From assembly GCF_002242805.1 (NCBI RefSeq), contig NZ_MCGQ01000007.1:682001-746000 (forward strand): 64,000 bases of DNA, read 5' to 3'. Positions 8,193 to 16,084 of this stretch are shown here, piece by piece. The first letter of the stretch is position 1, and each line of letters begins with the position of its first letter. Under the pieces are notes generated by a model. That model was not told where the DNA came from, ran no database searches, and saw only the letters and a program-made list of their open reading frames with translations. Source of the stretch: Streptomyces diastatochromogenes (GTDB taxonomy: Bacteria; Actinomycetota; Actinomycetes; Streptomycetales; Streptomycetaceae). The position numbers and the translations under genes are program-made.

Positions 8193-8236
8193 AGGCTACG
8201 AGCGGGCGTTACCGATCCGATCCCGGCCGGTTCCCG
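8193..8236 (-). promoter_or_regulatory. SARP-box-like promoter of the ATP-grasp-like gene
   Basis: Three heptamers in exact 11-bp register on the + strand: GTTACCG (8208-8214), GATCCCG (8219-8225), GTTCCCG (8230-8236). On the minus strand, 9 nt beyond the promoter-proximal copy, lies TAGCCT (8198-8193), a fitting -10 hexamer. This geometry matches known SARP/AfsR targets. The start codon is at 8151. Confidence 0.6.
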
Positions 8237-8382
8237 AGGTGGTGCGTGGGCCCAAGACGCTCACTTCTTCTGTGTGGTTGACCAGTTGACGACACACCAT
8301 GGACACGGGTGCATCCCTCCTACGCTACCCGTTCCTCGGCACTTGCCGGGGGCGGATTCACGGCAAAAACAGAACATCCGGT

Positions 8383-9303
8383 TTACCGCGCTGTGCGGGC
8401 GTTTCGGCGCACCGGTGGCGGGCCGCAGCGTTCGGCGACCGTGTCCGCGAAGGCCCTCGCGGGCGGGCTGAGCGCGTCCCAGCGGCGGACCGCCCAGCCG
8501 ACCGGCAGGGGCCGCAGCCCCGGCAGCGGCACGAGCCGCAGCGCGCCCTCACCGGGCACGGGCAGCCCCGGTACCGCGGGGACGACGGCCCGCCCCACCC
8601 CCAGCTCGGCCAGCAGCAGCGCGGTGTCCCAGTCGGCGACGCTGGTGTCGTGACCGAGCCGGACGCCCCACTCGGCGCAGGCGGCGTCGAGCTGGGCGGC
8701 GGAGGCGGAGTTCGGCGGCAGCCGGATGAGCCGTACGTCGGCGAGATCGGCCGGATCCAGTCGGGTGCGCGTGGCCAGCGGGTCGTCGGCGGGGACGGCG
8801 AGCACCCAGGGCAGCTCGACCACGGCGCGCTGCTCGATGCCGCGCACCGGAGGACCGAGGGTGATCCAGGCGAGGTCCAGGGTGCCGTCGGTGAGCGCGT
8901 CGAAGCTGCCACGGCCGGAACTGACCGTCCGGAACTCGAGGTTGACCTGCGGATGGCGGCGCCGGAAGGTGACGACGGCGTCGGACATGAAGTGCCGCAC
9001 GGTGGTGGCACCGGTGGCCACGCGGACGTGTCCGCTGTGCCCGTCGAGGAGATCGCGCAGCTGCCGTACGGCCAGATCGAGGCCCGAGATCCCCTCGGCC
9101 GCCGCGGCTTCCAGGATCCGGCCGGCCCGGGTGGGCACGACCCCGCGCGGCTGCCGCTCCAGCAGGGCCACGCCGGTCTCCCGCTCCAGCCGCCTGACGT
9201 GCTGGCTGACGGCGGACTGGGTGCAGCCCAGCTCCCGTGCGACGGAACTGAGGCTCCCGGCCCGGCACACGGCCACGAACACACGGAGGTCGTCGAGGGT
9301 CAC
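8383..9303 (-). CDS. LysR-family transcriptional regulator
   Basis: 306 residues from GTG 9303, whose product begins VTLDDLRVFVAVCRAGSLSS, the standard LysR N-terminus; the open frame extends 38 codons upstream but without family similarity. The winged HTH covers about residues 1-60 (CTQSAVSQHVRRLERETG), followed by a periplasmic-binding-like effector domain to about 290. There is no Shine-Dalgarno, but TAGCTT lies 7 nt before the GTG, which would give a leaderless mRNA. Its target is unclear: it is tandem with the ATP-grasp/SARP genes downstream and separate from the acyl-CoA ligase upstream. Confidence 0.9.
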   Translation of the reverse strand: MTLDDLRVFVAVCRAGSLSSVARELGCTQSAVSQHVRRLERETGVALLERQPRGVVPTRAGRILEAAAAEGISGLDLAVRQLRDLLDGHSGHVRVATGATTVRHFMSDAVVTFRRRHPQVNLEFRTVSSGRGSFDALTDGTLDLAWITLGPPVRGIEQRAVVELPWVLAVPADDPLATRTRLDPADLADVRLIRLPPNSASAAQLDAACAEWGVRLGHDTSVADWDTALLLAELGVGRAVVPAVPGLPVPGEGALRLVPLPGLRPLPVGWAVRRWDALSPPARAFADTVAERCGPPPVRRNARTAR

Positions 9304-9316
9304 AACACCCAAGCTA
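9304..9316 (-). promoter_or_regulatory. Putative -10 element for a leaderless LysR transcript
   Basis: On the minus strand TAGCTT (9316-9311) is separated by 7 nt from GTG 9303, so the predicted transcription start would coincide with the start codon. No convincing -35 element is seen. Leaderless mRNAs are common in Streptomyces; this case is inferred. Confidence 0.35.
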
Positions 9317-9472
9317 TCACTGGGGTTTACGGAGGAAACCTTAGGATTGACTGGCTCCTGCGGCCGTACCAGGATCGAGGGCGGGCCGCGACCGACCCAG
9401 GCGGCAACCCGCTCCACGCTCCTCGCCGAGTCCGGACCGAGGCGGGGCCGGCGGGAGCGGGTGCCGACCGTT

Positions 9473-11389
9473 TCAGCGTGTGTAGAGGCTCTCCACCTCG
9501 GCCGCGAAGTCCTGCATGACGTGCTGCCGCCGCAGCTTCATCGAGGGGGTCAGATGGCCCGCCGTCTCGGTGAAGTCCACGGGCAGCACGGCGAACCGGC
9601 GGATCGACTCGGGCCGGGACACCAGCTTGTTGGCCTCGTCCAGCGCCCGCTGCAGGACGGCCTCCAACTCCGGGTCGCCGACCAGGAGTTCCGGTGGCAC
9701 CGGGTGCTTGCCGTTCATCTGGCGCCAGTGGGTGATGCCGTCCGGGTCGAGGGTGATGAGGGCGGCGACGTAGGGGCGCCCGTCGCCGACGAGCATGCAC
9801 TGGGAGATCAGCGGGTGCTGGCGCAGCCAGTTCTCCAGCGGCGCCGGTGCCACCGACTTGCCGCCGGCCGTGATCAGCAGCTCCTTCTTGCGGCCGGTGA
9901 TGGTCAGATAGCCCTCGTCGTCCAGCTCGCCCAGGTCGCCGGTGGGCAGCCAGCCGTCCCGGGTCGCGGGGACGACTCCGCCGGCCTGCGGGTCCCAGTA
10001 GCCGCGCAGGACATGGTCGCCCGCGATCAGGATCTCGCCGTCCGCCGCGATCCGCACCCGGGTGCCGGGCAGCGGCCAGCCGACCGTGCCCAGGCGGGGC
10101 TTGAGCGGCGGGGTCACCGTCGAGGCGCCGGTGGTCTCCGTGAGGCCGTAGCCCTCGAAGATCTCGATGCCGGCGCCGGCGTAGAAGGCGGCCAGGCGGC
10201 GGCCCAGCGGTGAGCCGCCGCAGATGGCGTACTTGACCTTGCCGCCCATGGCGTTGCGGATCCGCCGGTAGACCAGCGGGTCGTAGAAGGAACGGGCCGT
10301 CTTCAGGGCCCGGTTGGGTCCGCCGCCGGTGCCGGTCTGACGGGCCTCCAGCGCCTCTCCGTAGCGCACGGCCACCGCGGACGCGCGGTCGAAGACGGTC
10401 ACCCGGCCGCCCGTCTCCGCCTTGGCCCGCGCGGAGTTGTAGACCTTCTCCAGCATGTACGGGATGGTCAGCAGACAGGTCGGCCGGAAGGCGGCCAGGT
10501 CCGGCAGCAGGTCCTCCGCCTTCAGGCTGGGCGCGTGCCCGAGCCGTACCCGGGCCCGGACGCAGGCGATCGCCACCATCCGCCCGAAGACATGGGACAT
10601 CGGCAGGAACAGCAGCACCGACACGTCCTCCCCCGACTTCGCCTTGAAGATCGGGTAGAGGAGTTCGATCGCGTTGTCGACCTCGGCGAAGAAGTTGCCG
10701 TGCGAGAGGGCGCAGCCCTTGGGCCGGCCGGTGGTGCCGGACGTGTAGATGAGGGTGGCGAGGGTGTCGGGCCCCAGCATGCCCCGGCGGACACCGACCT
10801 CCCCGTCCGGCACCTGGGCGCCCAGCTCCGCCAGCCGCTCCACATGCCCCTTCTCCATCACCCACAGGTGCCTGAGGTCCGGCATGCGCTCCAGCTCGGG
10901 GCCGATGGCCGCGGCCTGACCCGGGGTCTCCGTGACCAGGGCCACCGCGCCGGAGTCGTGCAGGATCCAGCGGGTCTGGAAGACGGAGGAGGTGGGGTAG
11001 ATCGGGACGGTGACCAGGCCGGCCGCCCAGGCGGCGAAGTCGAGCAGCGTCCACTCGTACGTGGTCCGGGCCATCACGGCGATACGGTCGCCCGGCACGA
11101 GCCCCTCCGCGATCAGCCCCTTGGCCACCGCGAGCACCTGCCCGGCGAAGTCCGCCGCGGTCACGTCCGTCCAGCGGCCGTCGGCGAGCCGGCGGCTGAG
11201 CACGACCGCGGCGGGGGCCGTCTCGGCGTTGTCGAACGGCAGGTCCGCGAGCGAGCCGTGCTTGACCGGCGGCGCGAACGGGGGGACGTACGCCTCCCGT
11301 ACGGCACCGTCGAGCCGCCGGGTCTCGGGCTCCACGAGGACCGGGAGGCCGTCGTAGTCGGTGGCTTGGACTACGTGATCAGTTGACAC
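9473..11389 (-). CDS. Long-chain fatty acid--CoA ligase (AMP-binding)
   Basis: 638 residues from GTG 11389, chosen because AGGAG lies 6 nt upstream; the frame is open for 74 more codons with no matching sequence. ANL-superfamily motifs are present: P-loop YTSGTTGRPKG (about residue 216), GYGLTETTGA (about 410) and the hinge region ITGRKKELLITAGGK (about 497). It should activate fatty acids to acyl-CoA via acyl-AMP for beta-oxidation or lipid synthesis, probably at the membrane. It is divergent from a MaoC-like gene, and palindromes in the 313-bp gap suggest shared control, possibly by the nearby TetR protein. Confidence 0.93.
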   Translation of the reverse strand: MSTDHVVQATDYDGLPVLVEPETRRLDGAVREAYVPPFAPPVKHGSLADLPFDNAETAPAAVVLSRRLADGRWTDVTAADFAGQVLAVAKGLIAEGLVPGDRIAVMARTTYEWTLLDFAAWAAGLVTVPIYPTSSVFQTRWILHDSGAVALVTETPGQAAAIGPELERMPDLRHLWVMEKGHVERLAELGAQVPDGEVGVRRGMLGPDTLATLIYTSGTTGRPKGCALSHGNFFAEVDNAIELLYPIFKAKSGEDVSVLLFLPMSHVFGRMVAIACVRARVRLGHAPSLKAEDLLPDLAAFRPTCLLTIPYMLEKVYNSARAKAETGGRVTVFDRASAVAVRYGEALEARQTGTGGGPNRALKTARSFYDPLVYRRIRNAMGGKVKYAICGGSPLGRRLAAFYAGAGIEIFEGYGLTETTGASTVTPPLKPRLGTVGWPLPGTRVRIAADGEILIAGDHVLRGYWDPQAGGVVPATRDGWLPTGDLGELDDEGYLTITGRKKELLITAGGKSVAPAPLENWLRQHPLISQCMLVGDGRPYVAALITLDPDGITHWRQMNGKHPVPPELLVGDPELEAVLQRALDEANKLVSRPESIRRFAVLPVDFTETAGHLTPSMKLRRQHVMQDFAAEVESLYTR

Positions 11390-11641
11390 GGGCGGCTCCT
11401 GGGGCGTGCAGCGGCGAACTGCTTGCTGCATGACGTACGTACCTCGTGCGGCGAGGTGTTCACCGGCGAGCCTTAAGCACGGGTTACCGCCGGTTAGGCA
11501 GGTGATCGTACGAGGCCGCTGTGGGGGGCTTGTGCGGGTTCGGGGGTGGTACGGAGCCGGGGGTGTGCAGCCTCGGGGGTTATGTGAGGGGGTTTCAACT
11601 TCCCGGCCCACCCGCCTGGTCGGTTGCGCCGCGACAGGGCC

Positions 11642-11671
11642 TTACCTCCGGTAACCTTACTCCAGAGTAAG
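11642..11671. promoter_or_regulatory. Palindromic operators between acyl-CoA ligase and MaoC genes
   Basis: Perfect dyad CTTACTC (11656-11662) / GAGTAAG (11665-11671) with a 2-nt centre, adjoining a second dyad TTACC (11642-11646) / GGTAA (11650-11654). Both resemble TetR-type operators. The region between the divergent starts (11390-11702, 313 bp) otherwise holds leader and promoter sequence and no credible gene. The TetR gene at 12764-13414 is the obvious but unproven binder. Confidence 0.5.
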
Positions 11672-11702
11672 AACTTCGTACCGAGTCGCGCGGGAGTTGG
11701 AC

Positions 11703-12602
11703 ATGGCCGACCGCCACCTGAGCTTCACCGGCACGACACCGGGCCGCTTCACCCTGGCCGCCGCCCCCGCGCTGGCCCCGCTGCTGGCCCGCGGCGCCCT
11801 GCGCTCCCCCTTCAAGCGCCCGTCCCCGGAAGCGGACTTCCCGCGCACCCGCCTGGTGCTGCCCGGCCTGCGCGTCGACCTGGCCCGGCTGGCCGCCTAC
11901 GAGCGGGTGTGCGGCTTCGCCACCGGCTCGGCCGACGGCACGGACACGCTGCCCGTCACCTATCCGCACGTCCTCGGCTTCCCGCTGGCCATGCGCCTGA
12001 TGAGCGGCCGGGACTTCCCGCTGCCGCTGCTCGGCCTGGTCCACACCTCGATCGAGATCGTCCGCCGCACCGGCCTGCCGGCCACCGGGGAGTACGAACT
12101 CGCCGTCCACATCGAGGGGTTGGCCCCGCACCGGCGCGGCACCGAGGCCACGGTGGTCACCGAGCTACGGGCCGGCGGCGATGCCGTATGGGAGTCGCGG
12201 AGCACCTACCTCGCCCGGCACCGGACCGACGGGACCGGTGAGCCCCGGGAGGAGGCTTCGGAGCCGCTGCCCGTGCTGGCCGAGTGGCGGCTCGCCGAGA
12301 ACGTCGGCCGGCGCTACGGCGCCGCCTCCGGCGACCGCAACCCCATCCACCTGCACCCCCTCGCCGCCCGCCTCTTCGGCTTCCCGCGCGCCATCGCGCA
12401 CGGCATGTGGACGGTGGCCCGCTGTCTGGCCGCCCACGGCACACCCGGCGCGGCCGTGGTCCGGGCCCGGTTCCGGGCACCGGTGCTGCTGCCGGGGACG
12501 GTGGCCTACGGCGCGGATGGCGTGCGCCGCTTCGAGCTGCGGGGCAGTGAGGGTCAGCTGCACCTGTGCGGGGAAGTGGGGGCGGTGGGCTCATCGCGGT
12601 AG
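11703..12602 (+). CDS. MaoC-like hot-dog dehydratase family protein
   Basis: 299 residues from ATG 11703 (GGGAG 6 nt upstream). The C-terminal hot-dog region has the MaoC signature around residue 207 (SGDRNPIHLHP) followed by AIAHGMW. The N-terminal half probably forms a second, degenerate hot-dog domain. Family members hydrate enoyl-CoA or dehydrate hydroxyacyl-CoA/ACP. The divergent acyl-CoA ligase fits a role in fatty-acid metabolism. The stop codon lies at the very edge of a long palindrome shared with the convergent TetR gene. Confidence 0.85.
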   Translation: MADRHLSFTGTTPGRFTLAAAPALAPLLARGALRSPFKRPSPEADFPRTRLVLPGLRVDLARLAAYERVCGFATGSADGTDTLPVTYPHVLGFPLAMRLMSGRDFPLPLLGLVHTSIEIVRRTGLPATGEYELAVHIEGLAPHRRGTEATVVTELRAGGDAVWESRSTYLARHRTDGTGEPREEASEPLPVLAEWRLAENVGRRYGAASGDRNPIHLHPLAARLFGFPRAIAHGMWTVARCLAAHGTPGAAVVRARFRAPVLLPGTVAYGADGVRRFELRGSEGQLHLCGEVGAVGSSR

Positions 12603-12762
12603 GGGTGCATGGCCGTCGCCGGGTGCGGGTGCGTGGGGCTTGTTCGCGCAGTTCCCCGCGCCCCTAAAAGCACGTTGCGGCTCGCCTACCTAAGGGGCGC
12701 GGGGAACTGCGCGACCAGCCACGAACCATCCGCACCAGGCAACGGCGACGCACCCCTACGGC
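12596..12762. repeat. Long imperfect palindrome filling the gap between convergent genes
   Basis: Inner arms are a perfect 21-bp match: 12645-12665 (CGCGCAGTTCCCCGCG then CCCCT) and its reverse complement at 12693-12713, around a 27-nt loop. The complementarity continues outward imperfectly to about 12596 and 12762 (for example GTAGGGGTGC against GCACCCCTAC). The whole space from the MaoC stop (12600-12602) to the TetR stop (12764-12766) is one large hairpin. It can act as a bidirectional terminator. Similar GCGGGGAACTGCGCG palindromes recur in Streptomyces intergenic regions as I recall them, so a dispersed REP-like element is plausible. Confidence 0.85.
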
Positions 12763-12763
12763 G

Positions 12764-13414
12764 CTACACCTCACCCGCCGGCGGAGTCCAAGGGCTGCCC
12801 TTCATCAGGTTGCCCAGCCCCGCCCAAGCGAAGTTCATCAACGTGGCCGCCGCCTGCCGTGCCGTGACTCCAGGCGTGGCGTTCGCCCAGGCGGCGAGCG
12901 ACTCCGCGGCTCCGACCAGGGCCTCGGCAAGCCCGGCGACCTCGCGCTCGGGAAGGTCGGGGTCACGGTGGGCCTCGCGGGCCGCGACCGCGATCAGCTG
13001 GGTCACGAACGCGACGATCTCCTCGCGCATCGCGGTGACCTCGGCGGCGAAGTTCTCGCCGTGGGTGCGGGCCTGGAGGTGCAGCACGGACCAGCCGTCG
13101 GGGTGCTCGGCGGTGTGCGCGAAGAACGCCTGGAGCCCGTCCCACAGCTGGCGGTCGGCGGGCAGCCCCGCGCGGACCCCGGCCCGGACGGCCTCCGTCA
13201 GGGCGCCGGCCTCGCGGCGGATGCAGGCGGTGAAGAGGTCTTCCTTCGAGTTGAGGTACAGGTAGACCAACGGCTTGGACACGCCCGCGAGTTCGGCTAT
13301 CTCGTCCATCGAGGCGGCCATGTAGCCGCGTTGGCCGAAGATCCGCACGGCGGCGTCGAGCATCTGCTGCTCCCGAACCGCCCTCGGCATCCGTTTGGTC
13401 TTCACGGCACCCAT
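12764..13414 (-). CDS. TetR-family transcriptional regulator
   Basis: 216 residues from ATG 13414 (MGAVKTKRMPRAVREQQMLD), the typical TetR start; an upstream 28-codon open extension lacks support. The HTH lies at about residues 30-62 (MDEIAELAGVSKPLVYLYLN), followed by an all-helical ligand-binding domain. Convergent with the MaoC-like gene. The palindromes between the MaoC-like and acyl-CoA ligase genes are candidate targets, suggesting an acyl-CoA-responsive repressor; this is inference. The next gene upstream on the same strand is a DUF4229 protein 10 bp away. Confidence 0.9.
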   Translation of the reverse strand: MGAVKTKRMPRAVREQQMLDAAVRIFGQRGYMAASMDEIAELAGVSKPLVYLYLNSKEDLFTACIRREAGALTEAVRAGVRAGLPADRQLWDGLQAFFAHTAEHPDGWSVLHLQARTHGENFAAEVTAMREEIVAFVTQLIAVAAREAHRDPDLPEREVAGLAEALVGAAESLAAWANATPGVTARQAAATLMNFAWAGLGNLMKGSPWTPPAGEV

Positions 13415-13424
13415 AGCGCCAAGA

Positions 13425-13733
13425 CTAGTTGGGCGCGGCTGCCCCGCCCTGCGCCCGCGCGGAGTCGTCCGCCCCGTCCTCCTGGCTGCGGTTGGCATCC
13501 AGGTTGGCCTTCATCCGGTCGACCCTGTCCACGATCTGCACGGAGGCCCGGTCCCGCTCCCTGCGCAGCACCACGAAGCTGATCGGCGCCGAGAGCACCA
13601 TCGCGAGCAGCAGCACCCACAGGAAGTTGGAGTCGCCGAAGCCACGCGGGAAGATCCCGGAGTAGACGGCTCCCCAGACGACCACGAGGCAGCCGGCGAA
13701 GATGCCGAGGCGCATCAGCGTGTATCGGAGCAT
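13425..13733 (-). CDS. DUF4229-type small membrane protein
   Basis: 102 residues from ATG 13733 (MLRYTLMRLGIFAGCLVVVW), with two hydrophobic segments at about residues 7-24 and 36-54, then a charged tail (RRERDRASVQIVDRVDRMK) and a disordered end. This is the layout of actinobacterial DUF4229 proteins commonly found beside the menaquinone genes. Function unknown; expected in the membrane with its tail in the cytoplasm. The frame is open 8 codons upstream, but the ATG at 13733 fits the family. Confidence 0.75.
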   Translation of the reverse strand: MLRYTLMRLGIFAGCLVVVWGAVYSGIFPRGFGDSNFLWVLLLAMVLSAPISFVVLRRERDRASVQIVDRVDRMKANLDANRSQEDGADDSARAQGGAAAPN

Positions 13734-13808
13734 CTCAATCCACTCTTCCGATTCCAAATAGGGGCACCGTCCAGTGAAGCACGGTGCGGACCCGATCTTG
13801 CAGCGGGG

Positions 13809-14333
13809 TCAGAGCAGCGGCAGCAGCATGAAGATGTCGTCCCGGTCGTCGTCGGGCGCGACCCGGATCGCGCCGGGTATCCGGCCGACCTCCTTGTAGC
13901 CGCAGGAGCCGTAGAAGTGCTCCAGGCCGAGGCCGCCCCGGCAGGTGAGCCGTATGGCCTCGACGCCGTCGAGGCCGCGGGCGGCGTCGGCGGCGGCCGC
14001 GAGGAGGTCGCGGCCGTAGCCCTTGCCCTGGTGCCGGGGGTGCACCATCACCGTGTACAGCCACACCCAGTGCTTCATCAGCCGGTGGGTGTTGTACGTG
14101 AGGAACGCGGTCGCCGCGACCGCGCCCGTCCCGTCCCGGCCCACCAGCAGCCGGGTACGGCCCTCGGCCATCGCGACGAGGTGCTTGACCAGCTCGGGGC
14201 GTATCTCGTCGGCGGTCACCGGCGGCACGAAGCCGACCGAACCGCCCGCGTTGGAGACGTCGGCCCACAGTGTGAGCACGTCGTCCCTGAGGGCAGGCGA
14301 GACCGCCGGGTCCAGCTCGAACGACAGCGTCAC
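13809..14333 (-). CDS. GNAT-family N-acetyltransferase
   Basis: 174 residues. The acetyl-CoA pyrophosphate-binding motif is clear at about residues 98-110 (VHPRHQGKGYGRDLL), with the beta4/beta5 strands and YGSCGYKEVG near the C-terminus. GTG 14333 lies 4 nt past the mqnE stop, indicating translational coupling to mqnE. Substrate unknown; conserved placement next to mqnE does not by itself imply a role in menaquinone synthesis. Confidence 0.88.
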   Translation of the reverse strand: MTLSFELDPAVSPALRDDVLTLWADVSNAGGSVGFVPPVTADEIRPELVKHLVAMAEGRTRLLVGRDGTGAVAATAFLTYNTHRLMKHWVWLYTVMVHPRHQGKGYGRDLLAAAADAARGLDGVEAIRLTCRGGLGLEHFYGSCGYKEVGRIPGAIRVAPDDDRDDIFMLLPLL

Positions 14334-14337
14334 CGGC

Positions 14338-15501
14338 TCACACCCGCATCGGCTGCGGCGACTCGCGGCGCAGCGGGTCCGGGCCGTCGTACTCGCGGAT
14401 GATCTCGTACCGCGTGTTCCGCTCCACCGGACGGAAGCCGGCGTCGCGGATCAGGTCCAGCAGGTCCTCGCGGGTCAGTTTGTTCGGGGTGCCGTAGTTG
14501 TCCGCGTCGTGCGTGATCTTGTACTCGACGACCGAGCCGTCCATGTCGTCGGCGCCGTGCTGGAGCGCGAGCTGGGCGGTCTGCACGCCGTGCATGACCC
14601 AGAAGACCTTGACGTGCGGGACGTTGTCGAAGAGCAGGCGGGAGACGGCGAAGGTCTTGAGGGCCTCCGCACCGGTCGCCATCTGCGTCCGCGCCTGAAG
14701 GCGGTTGCGGACCTTGCCGTCCTTCATGTCCACGAAGTCGTGCTGGTAGCGCAGCGGGATGAAGACCTGGAAGCCGTTCGTCTCGTCCTGCAGCTCGCGC
14801 AGGCGCAGGACGTGGTCGACCCGGTGGCGGGGCTCCTCGATGTGGCCGTACAGCATGGTGCACGGGGTCTTCAGACCCTTCTCGTGCGCCAGGCGGTGGA
14901 TGCGGGACCAGTCCTCCCAGTGGGTCCGGTGGTCCACGATGTGCTGGCGGACCTCCCAGTCGAAGATCTCGGCTCCGCCACCGGTGAGGGACTCCAGGCC
15001 GGCGTCGATGAGTTCGTCGAGGATCTCGCTCGCGCTCAGCCCGGAGATGGTCTCGAAGTGGTGGATCTCGGTGGCCGTGAAGGCCTTGAGCGAGACGTTC
15101 GGCAGGGCGGCCTTCAGCTCCCGCAGCGAGCGCGGGTAGTAGCGCCACGGCAGGTTCGGGTGCAGGCCGTTGACGATGTGCAGCTCGGTGAGGTTCTCCG
15201 ACTCCATCGTCCTGGCGAGCCGGACGGCCTCCTCGATGCGCATCGTGTACGCGTCCTTCTCGCCCGGCTTGCGCTGGAACGAGCAGTAGGCGCAGGAGGC
15301 CGTGCACACGTTCGTCATGTTGAGGTGCCGGTTGACGTTGAAGTGCACGACGTCACCGTTCTTGCGCGTCCGCACCTCGTGCGCGAGGCCGCCCAGCCAG
15401 GCCAGGTCGTCCGACTCGTACAGCGCGATGCCGTCCTCGCGGGTCAGCCGCTCACCGGAGCGGACCTTCTCCTCCAGCTCGCGCTTGAGCCCGACGTCCA
15501 T
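14338..15501 (-). CDS. mqnE: Aminofutalosine synthase (radical SAM)
   Basis: 387 residues, the usual MqnE length. Radical-SAM cluster motif CxxxCxxC is at C66, C70 and C73 (CTASCAYCSF). MqnE joins SAM and the enolpyruvyl ether of 3-(1-carboxyvinyloxy)benzoate to make 6-amino-6-deoxyfutalosine in the futalosine route to menaquinone. Close homologues include CofH and MqnC, but the neighbourhood (UbiX-, UbiA- and UbiD-type genes) and sequence such as NVNRHLNMTNVCTASC point to MqnE. The upstream gene on the same strand is an AsnC-type regulator. mqnA, mqnB, mqnC and mqnD are not in the window. Confidence 0.95.
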   Translation of the reverse strand: MDVGLKRELEEKVRSGERLTREDGIALYESDDLAWLGGLAHEVRTRKNGDVVHFNVNRHLNMTNVCTASCAYCSFQRKPGEKDAYTMRIEEAVRLARTMESENLTELHIVNGLHPNLPWRYYPRSLRELKAALPNVSLKAFTATEIHHFETISGLSASEILDELIDAGLESLTGGGAEIFDWEVRQHIVDHRTHWEDWSRIHRLAHEKGLKTPCTMLYGHIEEPRHRVDHVLRLRELQDETNGFQVFIPLRYQHDFVDMKDGKVRNRLQARTQMATGAEALKTFAVSRLLFDNVPHVKVFWVMHGVQTAQLALQHGADDMDGSVVEYKITHDADNYGTPNKLTREDLLDLIRDAGFRPVERNTRYEIIREYDGPDPLRRESPQPMRV

Positions 15502-15539
15502 GCCAACACCTTTCTACGACAGCTCGCCCAACGGTACGC

Positions 15540-15995
15540 CTAGACCTCTTCGGGAAGTTCCCCGACCCGGTTCTCCCACTTCGTGGACAGCACGATCGTG
15601 GTACGGGTCCGGGACACGCCCTTGGTCCCGCTGAGCCGCCGGATGATCCGCTCCAGCCCGTCCACGTCGGCCGCCCGCACCTTGAGCATGTAGGAGTCGT
15701 CGCCGGCGATGAACCAGCAGTCCTCGATCTCGGGGAGTTCCTTCAGCCGCTGCGCCACGTCCTCGTGGTCGGCGGCGTCGGAGAGCGAGATGCCGATCAG
15801 GGCGGTCACGCCGAGGCCGAGGGAGGCCGCGTTCACGGTGGCGCGGTAACCGGTGATGACACCGGCCGCCTCCAGCCGGTTGATGCGGTCGGTGACGCTG
15901 GGTCCCGACAGGCCGACGAGGCGTCCCAGCTCCGCGTAGGAGGCCCGGCCGTTCTCCCTCAGGGCCTGGATGAGCTGCCTGTCCACCGCGTCCAT
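15540..15995 (-). CDS. AsnC/Lrp-family transcriptional regulator
   Basis: 151 residues from ATG 15995 (MDAVDRQLIQALRENGRASY), the canonical Lrp N-terminus. The winged HTH covers about residues 1-60 (ELGRLVGLSGPSVTDRINRL) and a RAM effector domain about 65-145. The frame is open far upstream, over the UbiX gene, but that part is a shadow. It lies inside the menaquinone run, 89 bp after the UbiX-type gene and 38 bp before mqnE, so it may be co-transcribed and may regulate the pathway. Ligand unknown, probably an amino acid. Confidence 0.9.
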   Translation of the reverse strand: MDAVDRQLIQALRENGRASYAELGRLVGLSGPSVTDRINRLEAAGVITGYRATVNAASLGLGVTALIGISLSDAADHEDVAQRLKELPEIEDCWFIAGDDSYMLKVRAADVDGLERIIRRLSGTKGVSRTRTTIVLSTKWENRVGELPEEV

Positions 15996-16019
15996 GCGAT
16001 CGAAGCCTTCCCCTGGAAA

Positions 16020-16040
16020 AGTTCTGAACGTTCCTGAAGT
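16020..16040. promoter_or_regulatory. Tandem GTTC-TGAA repeats upstream of the AsnC/Lrp gene
   Basis: Two adjacent copies of a GTTC(C)TGAA element (GTTCTGAAC at 16021-16029 and GTTCCTGAAG at 16030-16039) with a central GAACGTTC palindrome (16026-16033), 26-45 nt upstream of the AsnC/Lrp start. It could be an autoregulatory site. Purely inferred from position and symmetry. Confidence 0.3.
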
Positions 16041-16084
16041 GATGAGAGGTACTGCGACTTGCCCGTCGTGCTCGACTTGCTCGA

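Noticed and set aside
8277..8290. GTTGAC direct repeats, 8 bp apart
   Set aside because: The period does not match the 11 bp of SARP sites and no start codon on either strand is at a sensible distance.
11697..11699. TTG start for the MaoC-like protein
   Set aside because: ATG 11703 is two codons downstream and is better spaced from GGGAG.
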